Part shown: piece by piece, positions 25,339-34,151 of the stretch | Position numbering within the stretch: the stretch's first letter is position 1 | Layout: each line of letters starts with the position of its first letter | Assembly: GCF_039542345.1 (NCBI RefSeq) | Contig: NZ_BAABHY010000001.1 | Coordinates: 868,001 to 932,000, forward strand | DNA: 64,000 bases | Source: Orbus sasakiae | GTDB taxonomy: Bacteria; Pseudomonadota; Gammaproteobacteria; Enterobacterales; Orbaceae | Direction: 5' to 3' | The notes under the pieces: generated by a model | What the model was told of the DNA's origin: nothing | Databases searched by the model: none | What the model saw: the letters and a program-made list of their open reading frames with translations, nothing else | Position numbers and translations under genes: made by a program

Positions 25339-25794
25339 TTATTTGGGATTGATTTGTTCAATTGTTGCCATAAAATTCGAGTGAAGGTTGGCCAAAATAT
25401 TTTTCCCCTTAGTGATGGTACCCAAGGGATAAAGCTGTGAATGGTTACCCATGCCTTGATAAAAAAGCGCGACATTCCCCCAGGGTGCATAATAGGTAAA
25501 ATCACCAGTCTTTATTAATGTATTCGCCATGTCTGTTGTGGTGAGTGGTTTTGGTAGATAAGCAATTTTCTCACTGTGAGCAAAGTCGGTGAATGTAAGT
25601 GACAATGGGAGTATCATTAAAAATTCACGACTTGCAGAATTATCATACAAATCAATTATGACGATTTGCTGATTAATTGTCATTTGTATTTTAGCCAGTA
25701 TTGGTTGGCTATCCCCCAGCGTTGGGTTACTCATGAAAATTAACGTGAATAATAGTCGTGCATTCAACTTTTTAATGTTGCGAATCATTGCCAT
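25339..25794 (-). CDS. Secreted cyclophilin-like fold protein
   Basis: A 151-residue exported protein. The start at 25794 is set by GGAG 7 bases upstream; an earlier TTG frame overlaps that site. The first 28 residues form a signal peptide (positive start, then LLFTLIFMSNPTLG). The mature part matches the cyclophilin-like family by MILPLSLTFTDFAHSEKIAYLPKPL and GDFTYYAPWGNVALFYQG, a fold related to cyclophilins but usually without isomerase residues. It ends a minus-strand series LysR, NepI-like pump, esterase, this gene, with a 52-base gap from the esterase. A role in the same detoxification or substrate-processing unit is inferred only from this linkage. Confidence 0.8.
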   Translation of the reverse strand: MAMIRNIKKLNARLLFTLIFMSNPTLGDSQPILAKIQMTINQQIVIIDLYDNSASREFLMILPLSLTFTDFAHSEKIAYLPKPLTTTDMANTLIKTGDFTYYAPWGNVALFYQGMGNHSQLYPLGTITKGKNILANLHSNFMATIEQINPK

Positions 25795-25846
25795 TTTATT
25801 CTCCAAGGTTATGAGGTGACTTTGCTAAATATTGGTTAAAAAATTG

Positions 25847-26842
25847 CTAGCTTTCATAAAAATACCGTTGTGTTTCTGGTGCATCGACTGTCATGAGATA
25901 TTGTGCATGTGAAAGGCCTTCAAACACGATTAAATCGGCTTTAACGCCAACATCTTTAAGTTTCAAATGCATGCGAATAGTATTGCTTAAAAACAGGTCT
26001 CGTGTACCTGTAAATAATAGTGTTGGGGGGAGGTTACGAACATCCCCATATAGCGGTGAAATGAGTGGGTGCTTAAGATCATATTTACCCGCATACAATT
26101 GAGCTGCATCACCAAGCCAGCCATCATAGCTAACTAACACATTATCAATTCCTTCATTTGTCACGTAAGTATCGCCAGCGTTTGTTAAATCTGTCCATGG
26201 TGTTCCGACTACTATGGCTGCGGGCAGTGCTAAATTTAATGTTTTTGCTTTTAACATTAATGCTAAAGTGATGCCGCCGCCAGTTGATGTACCAAATACA
26301 CCGATGTGACTAGCCGGATACTGTTCAAGTAGTGCTGCATAAGCAGACAAAGCATCCTCGATTGCTGCTGGAAAAGGTGCGTTAGGCGGCATACGGTAAT
26401 CAATTGATATCACATTAATGTTGCCATAACCTGCCATCATAATTGCCTCATCGATACCTGCTTCACCTGGATTAAGTACATAACCACCGCCATGAAAATG
26501 TAACAAGATGCGATTTTTATTTTCTGGTGTAATACTTTTGGGGCTAATCATGAAGGCGCTGACACCACCAAGTGTTATGGGTTGGCTATTTACTTGAAAT
26601 TTTTGTTTTAATTCGGGTAAACGCGCTAATGAAAATTGTGCAATCGTATTGACCCAGTCATGCCATTGCTTAGGTGTTTTTGGATGATCATTCCAATATG
26701 TCATTGGTACAGCACTGACCAAGGGTTGTAATGTTAAGCTAACCGTTTGTGGGGACGGAAAACGGTTGATATCGATCTGTTTTGCGCAGACATAATAACT
26801 TAGCATTAACAATATCAGTACAATTGATGTTTTCTTTTTCAT
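25847..26842 (-). CDS. Secreted alpha/beta hydrolase (HSL-type esterase)
   Basis: Esterase or lipase-like enzyme of 331 residues with a signal peptide (MKKKTSIVLILLMLSYYVCA), so it probably acts in the periplasm or is a lipoprotein-like export. The hormone-sensitive-lipase oxyanion motif HFHGGGYV is at about residue 120, the nucleophile serine is in GTSTGGG (about 195), an acid lies in TGTRDLFLSN (about 280) and the catalytic histidine is in EGLSHAQYL (about 310). AAGGAG precedes the ATG. It is 20 bases downstream of the NepI-like pump gene. The natural ester substrate is unknown. Confidence 0.87.
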   Translation of the reverse strand: MKKKTSIVLILLMLSYYVCAKQIDINRFPSPQTVSLTLQPLVSAVPMTYWNDHPKTPKQWHDWVNTIAQFSLARLPELKQKFQVNSQPITLGGVSAFMISPKSITPENKNRILLHFHGGGYVLNPGEAGIDEAIMMAGYGNINVISIDYRMPPNAPFPAAIEDALSAYAALLEQYPASHIGVFGTSTGGGITLALMLKAKTLNLALPAAIVVGTPWTDLTNAGDTYVTNEGIDNVLVSYDGWLGDAAQLYAGKYDLKHPLISPLYGDVRNLPPTLLFTGTRDLFLSNTIRMHLKLKDVGVKADLIVFEGLSHAQYLMTVDAPETQRYFYES

Positions 26843-26862
26843 TTAATTATTCTCCTTTATGG

Positions 26863-28071
26863 TTAAGCACGTCTGCCGGTTGCGGACTGATAACGTGTAA
26901 AACAAAAACGGATAACGACCGCGCCAGCCAGGCAAACGACCATTGCACAGATAAAAATGCCGGTAATGCCAAAATGGTCAAAAGTTAAACCGCCAAGGCC
27001 AGCTGCGATACCAATTGAAAACTGAATGGCGGCAACAGACAAACCACCGACTAATTCTGCTTGTTTGCTTAAAGTCCGCGTTATCCACGTTGACCAACCG
27101 ACAGGAATAAAACCAAAGATGAACCCCCAAATAATGATTAACATAATCGTTATCATCTGTTGTGAGTTCACCATCAATAGTAAGAATGCAACAACGGCTA
27201 ATAACACATGAATACTGATCATCACACTGCGAAAATAGCGCCCAAGGATGAGGCCAGCAATAATCGTTCCTGCACAGTTAGCGATACCAAATATTAATAA
27301 TAGGCTCGCTATTGATGTATTCTTTAAGTGAAGATCATATTGAAGAAATGGCTTTAAATAAGTAAAAAAAAGATGATAGCCAGCATAACTCAGAACCGTG
27401 GCAATAATACCAAGTAATACCCAATTCTGTTTTAGCAAATCAAATGACTTAATCGCATGATCATATGTTGGGGCTAGCAGTTGTGGTAAACTCATACTTT
27501 GCCATATCAACGAAACTACACCGATTAACGCAGCCATAAAAAATACAGTTCGCCAACCAACGATCTCACCAAGAAAGCTCGCTAAGGGTAAGGAGATGAT
27601 CGTAGCGATAGAAACGCCGGCATAAACAATACTCAAGGCTCGCGGAATATCCTTTGTCATTGCTAACTGCAGAACGACGGCCGATGTCATAGACCAAAAG
27701 CCACCAACACATATACCAAGCAAAGCACGTCCAATTAACATTACCCAATAATTAGCTGCGGTTGCGACTAAAATGTTAGCTATAATCAGTAATAATGAAA
27801 AACTCAGTAGGATTTTTTTTCGGTCAATATATTTTGTCAAAGGGGCTAATAATAAACTGCTTATGACGGCAAAAATACCAACCATTGTGACACTCTGTCC
27901 AGCTTGACCCTCTGTTATAGTTAAATCTTTTGCAATCGACGTTAATAAGCTAATAGGAATAAATTCAGCCGAGATTAGACTTGTTACACCCATAAAAAGT
28001 GAGAAAATTGCTGACCAGTGTGTTGTTGTTCGTGTTTGTGTTTTGATAAAAGAAGGATGATTTCGATTCAT
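26863..28071 (-). CDS. NepI-like MFS efflux transporter (DHA1 family)
   Basis: Twelve-span major facilitator exporter, 402 residues from the ATG at 28071. This start aligns with the NepI N-terminus; an upstream ATG at 28158 would add 29 residues of doubtful value. Sequence closely resembling E. coli NepI, a purine ribonucleoside exporter, includes GRALLGICVGGFWSM, PLASFLGEIVGWRTVFF and IIWGFIFGFIPVGWSTWITR. Residues DRKK after span 2 represent the MFS loop 2-3 motif. It lies between a LysR regulator and a secreted esterase, all on the minus strand. The substrate could be a nucleoside or another small molecule; similarity recalled from memory only. Confidence 0.85.
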   Translation of the reverse strand: MNRNHPSFIKTQTRTTTHWSAIFSLFMGVTSLISAEFIPISLLTSIAKDLTITEGQAGQSVTMVGIFAVISSLLLAPLTKYIDRKKILLSFSLLLIIANILVATAANYWVMLIGRALLGICVGGFWSMTSAVVLQLAMTKDIPRALSIVYAGVSIATIISLPLASFLGEIVGWRTVFFMAALIGVVSLIWQSMSLPQLLAPTYDHAIKSFDLLKQNWVLLGIIATVLSYAGYHLFFTYLKPFLQYDLHLKNTSIASLLLIFGIANCAGTIIAGLILGRYFRSVMISIHVLLAVVAFLLLMVNSQQMITIMLIIIWGFIFGFIPVGWSTWITRTLSKQAELVGGLSVAAIQFSIGIAAGLGGLTFDHFGITGIFICAMVVCLAGAVVIRFCFTRYQSATGRRA

Positions 28072-28209
28072 TTGGTGATGTAGCCTTAAATTGAATTTAA
28101 GGGCAGTGTAGAGCGTTCGTATTAATATGTAAAATACTGATATTTCATGGCTTCCCATGCCTAAAAAGCATGATTTTATCCGCCTATACTATTTTGAATG
28201 ATAGATTTA

Positions 28210-29085
28210 TTATTCAAAAGCGGCTTTGCAATGTATCAGAAACTGCTCTGCTGCTTTAGAGAACACCTGATAACGTTTCCACACCAGTGTATTATCGACT
28301 GTTAATATCGGGGCTAAAGGTTTAAAGCATATGTTGCTGCTTGATGTGTTGATGAGTTTATCAAGGCATAATGCATAACCGATACCTTGTTCGACCATTA
28401 ATGAAGCATTATAGAGGAGGTTATAGGTTGCAACAACGTTAAGTTTGCTGATGTCTCTTTTTAGCCAACGAGTTAGGCGGCTATCGACTTCACGTTGTTT
28501 TGACGTGATAAGAGGTAATGACCACAAATCTTCGGCTTGGATTGTCTTTTTACTCGAAAGGTGACTGTGTTTTTGCATCAGCACCCCCCATGTATCTTTA
28601 TCTGGTAGTAATAGTGACTCGTATTTATTGCGATTATCAGCGCCAATCAGTAGACCAAAGTCGAGTAAACCATCATCGATACGTTCAGTGACTTCATCCG
28701 CATCACCACTGAATATATGTACCCGAATGAGAGGAAATTTTATTTGTACAATTTTGATAACTTGTGACAGTCGAGACATCGCATAAGTTTCACCGCAGCC
28801 AATATAGATATCACCGCTGATCGTCTCCGCAGTGGTCAGAAATTCACGTTCTGTCTTATTCACTAATTCTAAAATTTCTTCTGCACGCTTACGTAACCGT
28901 ATACCATCTTCTGTTAGGGTGATCTTACGACTACCTCGAATGAATAATGTACAGCCAAGCTCAGTTTCAAGTTCACTCAGTTGGCGTGATAGTGTGGGTT
29001 GCGTTAAGTGCAAATATTCAGCTGTGGCGGTGATGCTTTCTTGTCGAGTAAGGGCTAAAAAATAACGTAATATTTTAATGTCCAA
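28210..29085 (-). CDS. LysR family transcriptional regulator
   Basis: A 291-residue LysR-type regulator. The N-terminal winged helix-turn-helix spans residues 1-60 (IKILRYFLALTRQESITATAEYLHLTQPTLSRQLSELE), followed by the linker helix and a periplasmic-binding-like effector domain from about residue 90. It is the first of a four-gene minus-strand set and probably regulates the NepI-like pump and esterase, whose promoter would be in the 138-base gap downstream. It starts only 24 bases after ispE, so it may also be read from the lolB-ispE transcript. The inducer is not predictable. Confidence 0.92.
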   Translation of the reverse strand: MDIKILRYFLALTRQESITATAEYLHLTQPTLSRQLSELETELGCTLFIRGSRKITLTEDGIRLRKRAEEILELVNKTEREFLTTAETISGDIYIGCGETYAMSRLSQVIKIVQIKFPLIRVHIFSGDADEVTERIDDGLLDFGLLIGADNRNKYESLLLPDKDTWGVLMQKHSHLSSKKTIQAEDLWSLPLITSKQREVDSRLTRWLKRDISKLNVVATYNLLYNASLMVEQGIGYALCLDKLINTSSSNICFKPLAPILTVDNTLVWKRYQVFSKAAEQFLIHCKAAFE

Positions 29086-29109
29086 TTTAGCCTCCTATTG
29101 AGCAACCGA

Positions 29110-29982
29110 CTAATGTTTAAATACTGGCGAATCATTACAGGATTTTGCAATAAAGCTGGTAATGTTTTCACTTTTTTGTGTCATCATTTTTAGAAACTGT
29201 TGTAACTGCTGTGCATGTAACTCACTGTCACATTCACAATACAGGCACGAGCCTGTTCCAGTTAAACGGGTTGGGGCTTTATTTGAAAGGAGTTTAATTA
29301 AACGATCAATCTGTGGATACAATAACCTAACAGTCGGTTCACAATCATTTTTAAACGGCAGTTGAAGTAATTCTGTTAAATTTCTTGTTACGGTGTCACG
29401 TTTTAATTGTGGGTGTGTAAAAATATCGACGGTAGAAATATCAACATTTGGCTTAACAACTAAGTACCATTTTTCGACAATATCAATCGGGGTAAGCTGA
29501 TCACCAATACCTTGTGCAAAAGCACTATGACCATAAATAAAAATCGGGACATCTGCACCAATTTGACTACCAATTGCCATTAGCTGTTGAGTTGTTAATG
29601 ATAAGTTCCACAGCTGATTTAAGGCAAGCAGAGTGGTTGCTGCATTTGATGAACCACCGCCGAGCCCACCCCCCATGGGCAGTTTTTTATCAACCGTTAT
29701 ATCAACGCCATAGTGTGGAGGCAACAATAAATTATGTTGGTTAATATAGCGCAGCAATAACTGAGTCGCTTTAATGATTAAGTTATCTTCCTGTTTAACG
29801 CCCACAAATTCTGTCATTAAACAAATTTGATCATCATCTCTTGTTTGAAAACACAAAGTGTCACAATAATCAACAAACTGAAATAATGTTTGAAGATTAT
29901 GGTAACCATCAGTTCTACGTCCTGTAATATATAAAAATAAATTAAGTTTAGCGGGGGATAACCAATACTTCTGTTCCTTCAT
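29110..29982 (-). CDS. ispE: 4-diphosphocytidyl-2-C-methyl-D-erythritol kinase
   Basis: GHMP kinase phosphorylating CDP-methylerythritol in the MEP isoprenoid pathway. The 290 residues contain the N-terminal WLSPAKLNLFLYITGRRTDGYHNLQTLFQ, the ATP-binding PMGGGLGGGSSNAATTL motif, the Asp in GADVPIFI (catalytic base) and the C-terminal LTGTGSCLY. The start ATG directly follows the lolB stop codon, which indicates tight coupling. lolB-ispE upstream of and divergent from hemA is the classic gammaproteobacterial arrangement; the next enteric gene, prs, is missing here and a LysR gene follows instead. Confidence 0.97.
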   Translation of the reverse strand: MKEQKYWLSPAKLNLFLYITGRRTDGYHNLQTLFQFVDYCDTLCFQTRDDDQICLMTEFVGVKQEDNLIIKATQLLLRYINQHNLLLPPHYGVDITVDKKLPMGGGLGGGSSNAATTLLALNQLWNLSLTTQQLMAIGSQIGADVPIFIYGHSAFAQGIGDQLTPIDIVEKWYLVVKPNVDISTVDIFTHPQLKRDTVTRNLTELLQLPFKNDCEPTVRLLYPQIDRLIKLLSNKAPTRLTGTGSCLYCECDSELHAQQLQQFLKMMTQKSENITSFIAKSCNDSPVFKH

Positions 29983-30618
29983 CTAGTCTATCTTCCAATG
30001 ATTAATTGTCACTTTTAACTTGTCGTTTTTATTGCTTAATTCAATACTTGATGGTAGATCAAGGCTATTATTGTTGGCTCGGTATGTTTCATATTTAGCA
30101 ATGGTGAGTAGCCAATTTTGATTCGATTGTGATAACGTTGTTTTAAATAAACGACCTTGTGAATCTAACATATCATTTTGGGGATTATCAGAATAACCTT
30201 TGAACCAATTGTGTAAGGATTTAAACGGAATATTCATACCCGTCAATTTAGCCATTAAACGATCAACATTTTCATCTATATATTTTTTACCATCTTTATC
30301 GGTTAATTCAGCAAGGTAAGGGGTTACCGTTAATGAAAACATAGACGTCCCGACGGGGGTGGTAAGTTTTAACTGATATTCATTGTCTGTGGCTTGATTG
30401 ATAAAAAAACGACCATAATATTTAGTACTACCAGAAACATACGATAAGCTGCCGTTTGCCTGAAAAGCCGTTAAATGAGAAAGTGACTGTTGATGCGTCT
30501 TCCACGCGTTCTGTTGGCTTTCAGGAGTGAGATCTTTCGGGATCGATGTACAGGCAATCATCATGACTGCAATACAGGAAAGGGTGATAGCTCGATAAAG
30601 TTTGATGAATAAATGCAT
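29983..30618 (-). CDS. lolB: Outer-membrane lipoprotein receptor LolB
   Basis: Accepts lipoproteins from LolA and inserts them into the outer membrane. The start at 30618 gives a 211-residue precursor with a lipoprotein signal: hydrophobic LSCIAVMMIAC with Cys23 as the lipidated residue. An upstream frame to 30696 would bury this signal. Mature features fit LolB: WKTHQQSLSHLTAFQANGSLSY, YYGRFFINQ, YQLKLTTPVGTSMFSL (the membrane-inserting loop usually has a Leu or Ile-Gly element) and LPSSIELSNKNDKLKVTINHW. TAGG lies 7 bases before the ATG. It is divergent from hemA and coupled to ispE. Confidence 0.95.
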   Translation of the reverse strand: MHLFIKLYRAITLSCIAVMMIACTSIPKDLTPESQQNAWKTHQQSLSHLTAFQANGSLSYVSGSTKYYGRFFINQATDNEYQLKLTTPVGTSMFSLTVTPYLAELTDKDGKKYIDENVDRLMAKLTGMNIPFKSLHNWFKGYSDNPQNDMLDSQGRLFKTTLSQSNQNWLLTIAKYETYRANNNSLDLPSSIELSNKNDKLKVTINHWKID

Positions 30619-30708
30619 TTTTTTGCCTATCTTAATGTTGCGATATAGCATTATTATAGCGAATAGTGTTAAACAAGGGAATCGATTGTATTTCATTGTT
30701 TTAAGCTG

Positions 30709-30737
30709 TTAACCTTTTACATTTTTTTGTGTATAAT
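30709..30737 (+). promoter_or_regulatory. Candidate hemA promoter
   Basis: TTAACC (30709-30714) and a perfect TATAAT (30732-30737) are separated by 17 bases, upstream of hemA. The -35 element matches TTGACA in four of six positions. Predicted start would be near 30744, giving a 5' leader of about 97 bases. Confidence 0.5.
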
Positions 30738-30788
30738 TACCAACAATTCAATTTCATTCATTGGCCACAAAATCTGGCTAATGATCAG

Positions 30789-30809
30789 ATACTGACTTAC
30801 GGTCAGTAT
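30789..30809 (+). promoter_or_regulatory. Hairpin in the hemA 5' leader
   Basis: ATACTGAC and GTCAGTAT form a perfect 8-bp stem with a TTACG loop, 31 bases before the hemA start codon. There is no T-run after it, so it is not a terminator. It could influence message stability, ribosome access or protein binding. Confidence 0.45.
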
Positions 30810-30840
30810 TATTAAATATAATTAAAGAAATATTTGAGCA

Positions 30841-32124
30841 ATGTCTATCGCAATACTTGGTATTAATCATAAAACAGCACCTGTTGCATTAAGGGAGAAA
30901 ATTGCATTTTCCCCTGATGTGATAGATAAAGCGCTGTATAATTTATATCAACACCCTTTAATTAATGGGTGTGTAATACTGTCGACGTGTAACCGTACGG
31001 AGATTTATGTCGGATATGACCACATGTCTGATTTACCCCGTATTAAAATTTCTGTCGAACAATGGTTAAGTCAGTTTCATCATATTCAATTAACGGATTA
31101 TACAGACTGTTTATACTGGCATGACGACAAGCATGCTGTTGAGCATTTAATGAAGGTCGCAAGTGGTATTGATTCGATGATCTTAGGGGAACCGCAGATT
31201 CTAGGACAGGTAAAACAGGCTTATAGCTATTCGCATCAAAATCAGTGCTTATCAGGTGAGCTTGAGAAACTGTTTCAGCGAATATTCCATGTGGCCAAAC
31301 GAGTTCGTACCGAAACGGATATCGGTTCAAATACCGCGTCAGTTGCTTATGCAGCCTGTTTGGTTGCTCGTCAGCTATTCCAATCCGTTTCTGATTTAAA
31401 CATTATGCTAGTTGGTGCAGGCGAAACGATTGAGTTGATTGCACGTTACCTTAAACCGCATAGCTTTAACAAGATTATTGTGGCTAACCGTACACGTGAA
31501 AAAGCATTAACGTTAGCCAACTTAATGGATGCAGAAATTATTGCCTTACCGGATATTGCGGTGCGCTTAAAAGACGTTGATATTATCATTAGCTCGACGG
31601 CCAGTCCGTTACCTATTATTGGTAAAGGCATGGTTGAACGGTCATTATCAATACGTAAAAAAACGCTATCAAATCATCAAATGTTATTTATTGATCTGGC
31701 GGTACCACGTGATATTGAAGCTGAAATTGCCCAGCTTGATGACGTGCACTTGTTTACCATTGATGATTTACAAAAAACGGTGCAATCAAATTTGGAGCAG
31801 CGAGCTGTTGCAGCGAAAGAAGCCGAATATATTATAGATGAAGAGGCTGATATATTTATGGAATGGTTGCGTTCACGTAATGCAGTGGACTTAATCAAAC
31901 AATATCGCTCTCAGGCTGAAACCATAAAACTCGAATTAACAGACAAAGCATTAAGTGCTATTAAACAAGGTGCCGATATTGATGATGTCTTAGCTAAATT
32001 TTCTCATCAATTAACGAACCGACTTATTCATGCCCCAACTCAAACATTACTCCATGCCGCAACCCAAGATTGTTGTGATTGTTTAAAAGTATTAAGTGAT
32101 GGTTTAGGGCTAAAAGAGCATTAG
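30841..32124 (+). CDS. hemA: Glutamyl-tRNA reductase
   Basis: NADPH-dependent reductase making glutamate-1-semialdehyde, the first committed step of haem synthesis in C5-pathway bacteria. In 427 residues, Cys50 in STCNRTEIY is the catalytic nucleophile. SGIDSMILGEPQILGQVKQAY is the tRNA/substrate-binding signature, MLVGAGETIELIARYL is the NADPH-binding loop, and the C-terminal dimerisation helix is complete. The N-terminus ILGINHKTAPV is standard, including the two-Lys-free region; regulatory lysines inserted at positions 3-4 in degradation studies are absent. It starts the hemA-prfA-prmC-kdsA group and is preceded by a leader hairpin. Confidence 0.98.
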   Translation: MSIAILGINHKTAPVALREKIAFSPDVIDKALYNLYQHPLINGCVILSTCNRTEIYVGYDHMSDLPRIKISVEQWLSQFHHIQLTDYTDCLYWHDDKHAVEHLMKVASGIDSMILGEPQILGQVKQAYSYSHQNQCLSGELEKLFQRIFHVAKRVRTETDIGSNTASVAYAACLVARQLFQSVSDLNIMLVGAGETIELIARYLKPHSFNKIIVANRTREKALTLANLMDAEIIALPDIAVRLKDVDIIISSTASPLPIIGKGMVERSLSIRKKTLSNHQMLFIDLAVPRDIEAEIAQLDDVHLFTIDDLQKTVQSNLEQRAVAAKEAEYIIDEEADIFMEWLRSRNAVDLIKQYRSQAETIKLELTDKALSAIKQGADIDDVLAKFSHQLTNRLIHAPTQTLLHAATQDCCDCLKVLSDGLGLKEH

Positions 32125-32205
32125 CTCAATTAGCCTTATTATCTTAGTCGTAACGCATTAATACATTTATTTAACACTTATACATTAAAAAGGTATTTCC
32201 TTTAT

Positions 32206-33291
32206 ATGAAACCATCAATTATTGCTAAATTAGAAACCTTACAAGAACGCTTTGAAGAAGTTCAGGCGCTACTCTCTGATCCTAGTGTGATCTCAGATCA
32301 AGACCGTTTTCGTGGATTATCAAAAGAGTATTCACAATTAACGGATGTTGTAAAATGTTTTGAGCAATGGAAAACAACGCAAGACGATATTGAAACAGCC
32401 AAAATGATGTTATCCGATCCTGAAATGGGTGAGATGGCTCAAGAAGAGCTTAACGATGCAAAAGCAAAAGTTGAAGCTCAGGAAAACCAATTACAATTAT
32501 TATTATTGCCTAAAGACCCCAATGACGAGTATAACTGTTTTCTTGAAATTAGAGCAGGGACCGGTGGAGATGAAGCGGCTATCTTTGCGGGTGACTTGGC
32601 TCGAATGTATGCCAAATATGCTGAATCTAAACGTTGGCGTACAGAAATTTTAAGCAGTAATGATGGTGAGCATGGTGGTTATAAAGAAGTTATCATGCTG
32701 GTGAGCGGGAATAGTGTCTATGGTAATTTAAAATTTGAATCTGGTGGACATCGTGTTCAACGTGTACCTGAAACTGAGTCACAAGGTCGAATTCATACTT
32801 CGGCTTGTACTATAGCGATATTGCCTGAAATTCCAGAAGCCGATTTACCTGAAATCAACCCAGCCGATTTACGGATCGATACTTATCGTTCATCAGGGGC
32901 GGGTGGACAGCATGTTAATACAACTGATTCAGCTATTCGTATTACACATATCCCAACGGGCATTGTGGTTGAATGTCAAGATGAGCGTTCACAGCATAAA
33001 AACAAGGCAAAAGCGATGTCAGTATTGGCCGCACGTATTCAAGATGCTGAAAGACAAAAACGCCAACAAGAAGAAGCGTCTACTCGTCGAAACTTATTAG
33101 GTTCTGGCGATCGCTCTGACCGTATTAGAACTTACAATTACCCGCAAGGCCGTGTAACCGATCATCGAATTAATTTAACGATCTATCGATTAGATGAAGT
33201 GATGGAAGGTAAGCTTGAAATGTTGATTGATCCAATTGTTCAAGAATACCAAGCTGATCAGTTAGCTGCATTATCGGAACAAGAGTCATGA
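32206..33291 (+). CDS. prfA: Peptide chain release factor 1
   Basis: Recognises UAG and UAA stop codons and triggers peptide release. The 361 residues match RF1: an N-terminal coiled domain, the PETESQGRIHTSA region of domain 2/4 around the PxT-type recognition site, and the catalytic GGQ in SGAGGQHVNTTDSA, where Gln is methylated by the enzyme encoded next. EIRAGTGGDEAAIFA precedes it. The TGA stop overlaps the prmC start as ATGA, coupling factor and its methyltransferase, as in enteric genomes. Spacing from hemA is 81 bases. Confidence 0.98.
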   Translation: MKPSIIAKLETLQERFEEVQALLSDPSVISDQDRFRGLSKEYSQLTDVVKCFEQWKTTQDDIETAKMMLSDPEMGEMAQEELNDAKAKVEAQENQLQLLLLPKDPNDEYNCFLEIRAGTGGDEAAIFAGDLARMYAKYAESKRWRTEILSSNDGEHGGYKEVIMLVSGNSVYGNLKFESGGHRVQRVPETESQGRIHTSACTIAILPEIPEADLPEINPADLRIDTYRSSGAGGQHVNTTDSAIRITHIPTGIVVECQDERSQHKNKAKAMSVLAARIQDAERQKRQQEEASTRRNLLGSGDRSDRIRTYNYPQGRVTDHRINLTIYRLDEVMEGKLEMLIDPIVQEYQADQLAALSEQES

Positions 33292-34124
33292 CATTTTTAC
33301 AGTGGCTAAAGCAAGCAACACAAGTGCTCAATGGCAGTGATAGCCCAAGACGTGATGCCGAAATTTTACTCGGCTTTGTCACTGGGCGTACTCGCACATT
33401 TTTGATGGCTTTTTGTGAAACGGCTTTAACTGAAGAAGAGTTAACCAAACTTGACGGATTTTTAAAACGACGACAAGCTGGTGAGCCGATCGCTTATATC
33501 ACAGGCGTAAAAGAGTTTTGGTCACTAAAATTTAATGTTTCACCTGCAACACTAATCCCAAGACCAGATACTGAAAAGTTGGTTGAATTAGCACTTGAAT
33601 ACTTACCTAAAGTGCCTTGTGAAGTATTGGATTTAGGAACAGGTACGGGTGCCATCACGATTGCTATGGCCACGGAAAGACCAGATTGCCTGTTTACGGC
33701 GATTGAGAAAAATGAAGATGCCTTTGAATTGGCCCAAAAAAATGCGCAGCAAATTGGTGTCAATAATGTTTACTTTTTATTGGGTAATTGGTATAAACCC
33801 ATAAAAGGTCGCAAATTTTCAATGATTGTGAGTAATCCGCCTTATATTGAACCAACTGATATTCATTTATCACAAGGGGATGTACGCTACGAGCCAAGAA
33901 GTGCTCTGGTGTCAGAAGATGATGGTTTTGCTGACATTAAAATTATCGTTCATGGAGCAACCAAACATCTTAATCAATATGGTTGGCTACTAATTGAACA
34001 TGGCTATCAACAAGGGGAGATGGTCAGAACGATTTTTAAACAACATGGTTTTCAACTTGTTGAAACTTATACCGATTACAGTGGCAATGAGAGAGTTACT
34101 GTGGGTCGTTGGTTTAAGCCTTAA
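33288..34124 (+). CDS. prmC: Release factor glutamine methyltransferase
   Basis: SAM-dependent N5-methyltransferase that modifies the GGQ glutamine of RF1 and RF2. The 278 residues include the N-terminal helical domain, the linker GEPIAYITGVKEFW, the SAM-binding motif VLDLGTGTGAITIA (about 113-126) and the catalytic NPPY at 183-186. The conserved YEPRSALVSEDDGF segment follows. It overlaps prfA by four bases. Downstream, the enteric genes sirB2/sirB1 found between prmC and kdsA are missing, and kdsA follows after only 27 bases. Confidence 0.98.
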   Translation: MTFLQWLKQATQVLNGSDSPRRDAEILLGFVTGRTRTFLMAFCETALTEEELTKLDGFLKRRQAGEPIAYITGVKEFWSLKFNVSPATLIPRPDTEKLVELALEYLPKVPCEVLDLGTGTGAITIAMATERPDCLFTAIEKNEDAFELAQKNAQQIGVNNVYFLLGNWYKPIKGRKFSMIVSNPPYIEPTDIHLSQGDVRYEPRSALVSEDDGFADIKIIVHGATKHLNQYGWLLIEHGYQQGEMVRTIFKQHGFQLVETYTDYSGNERVTVGRWFKP

Positions 34125-34151
34125 TTTAAATACTACTATTAGGAAAATATT

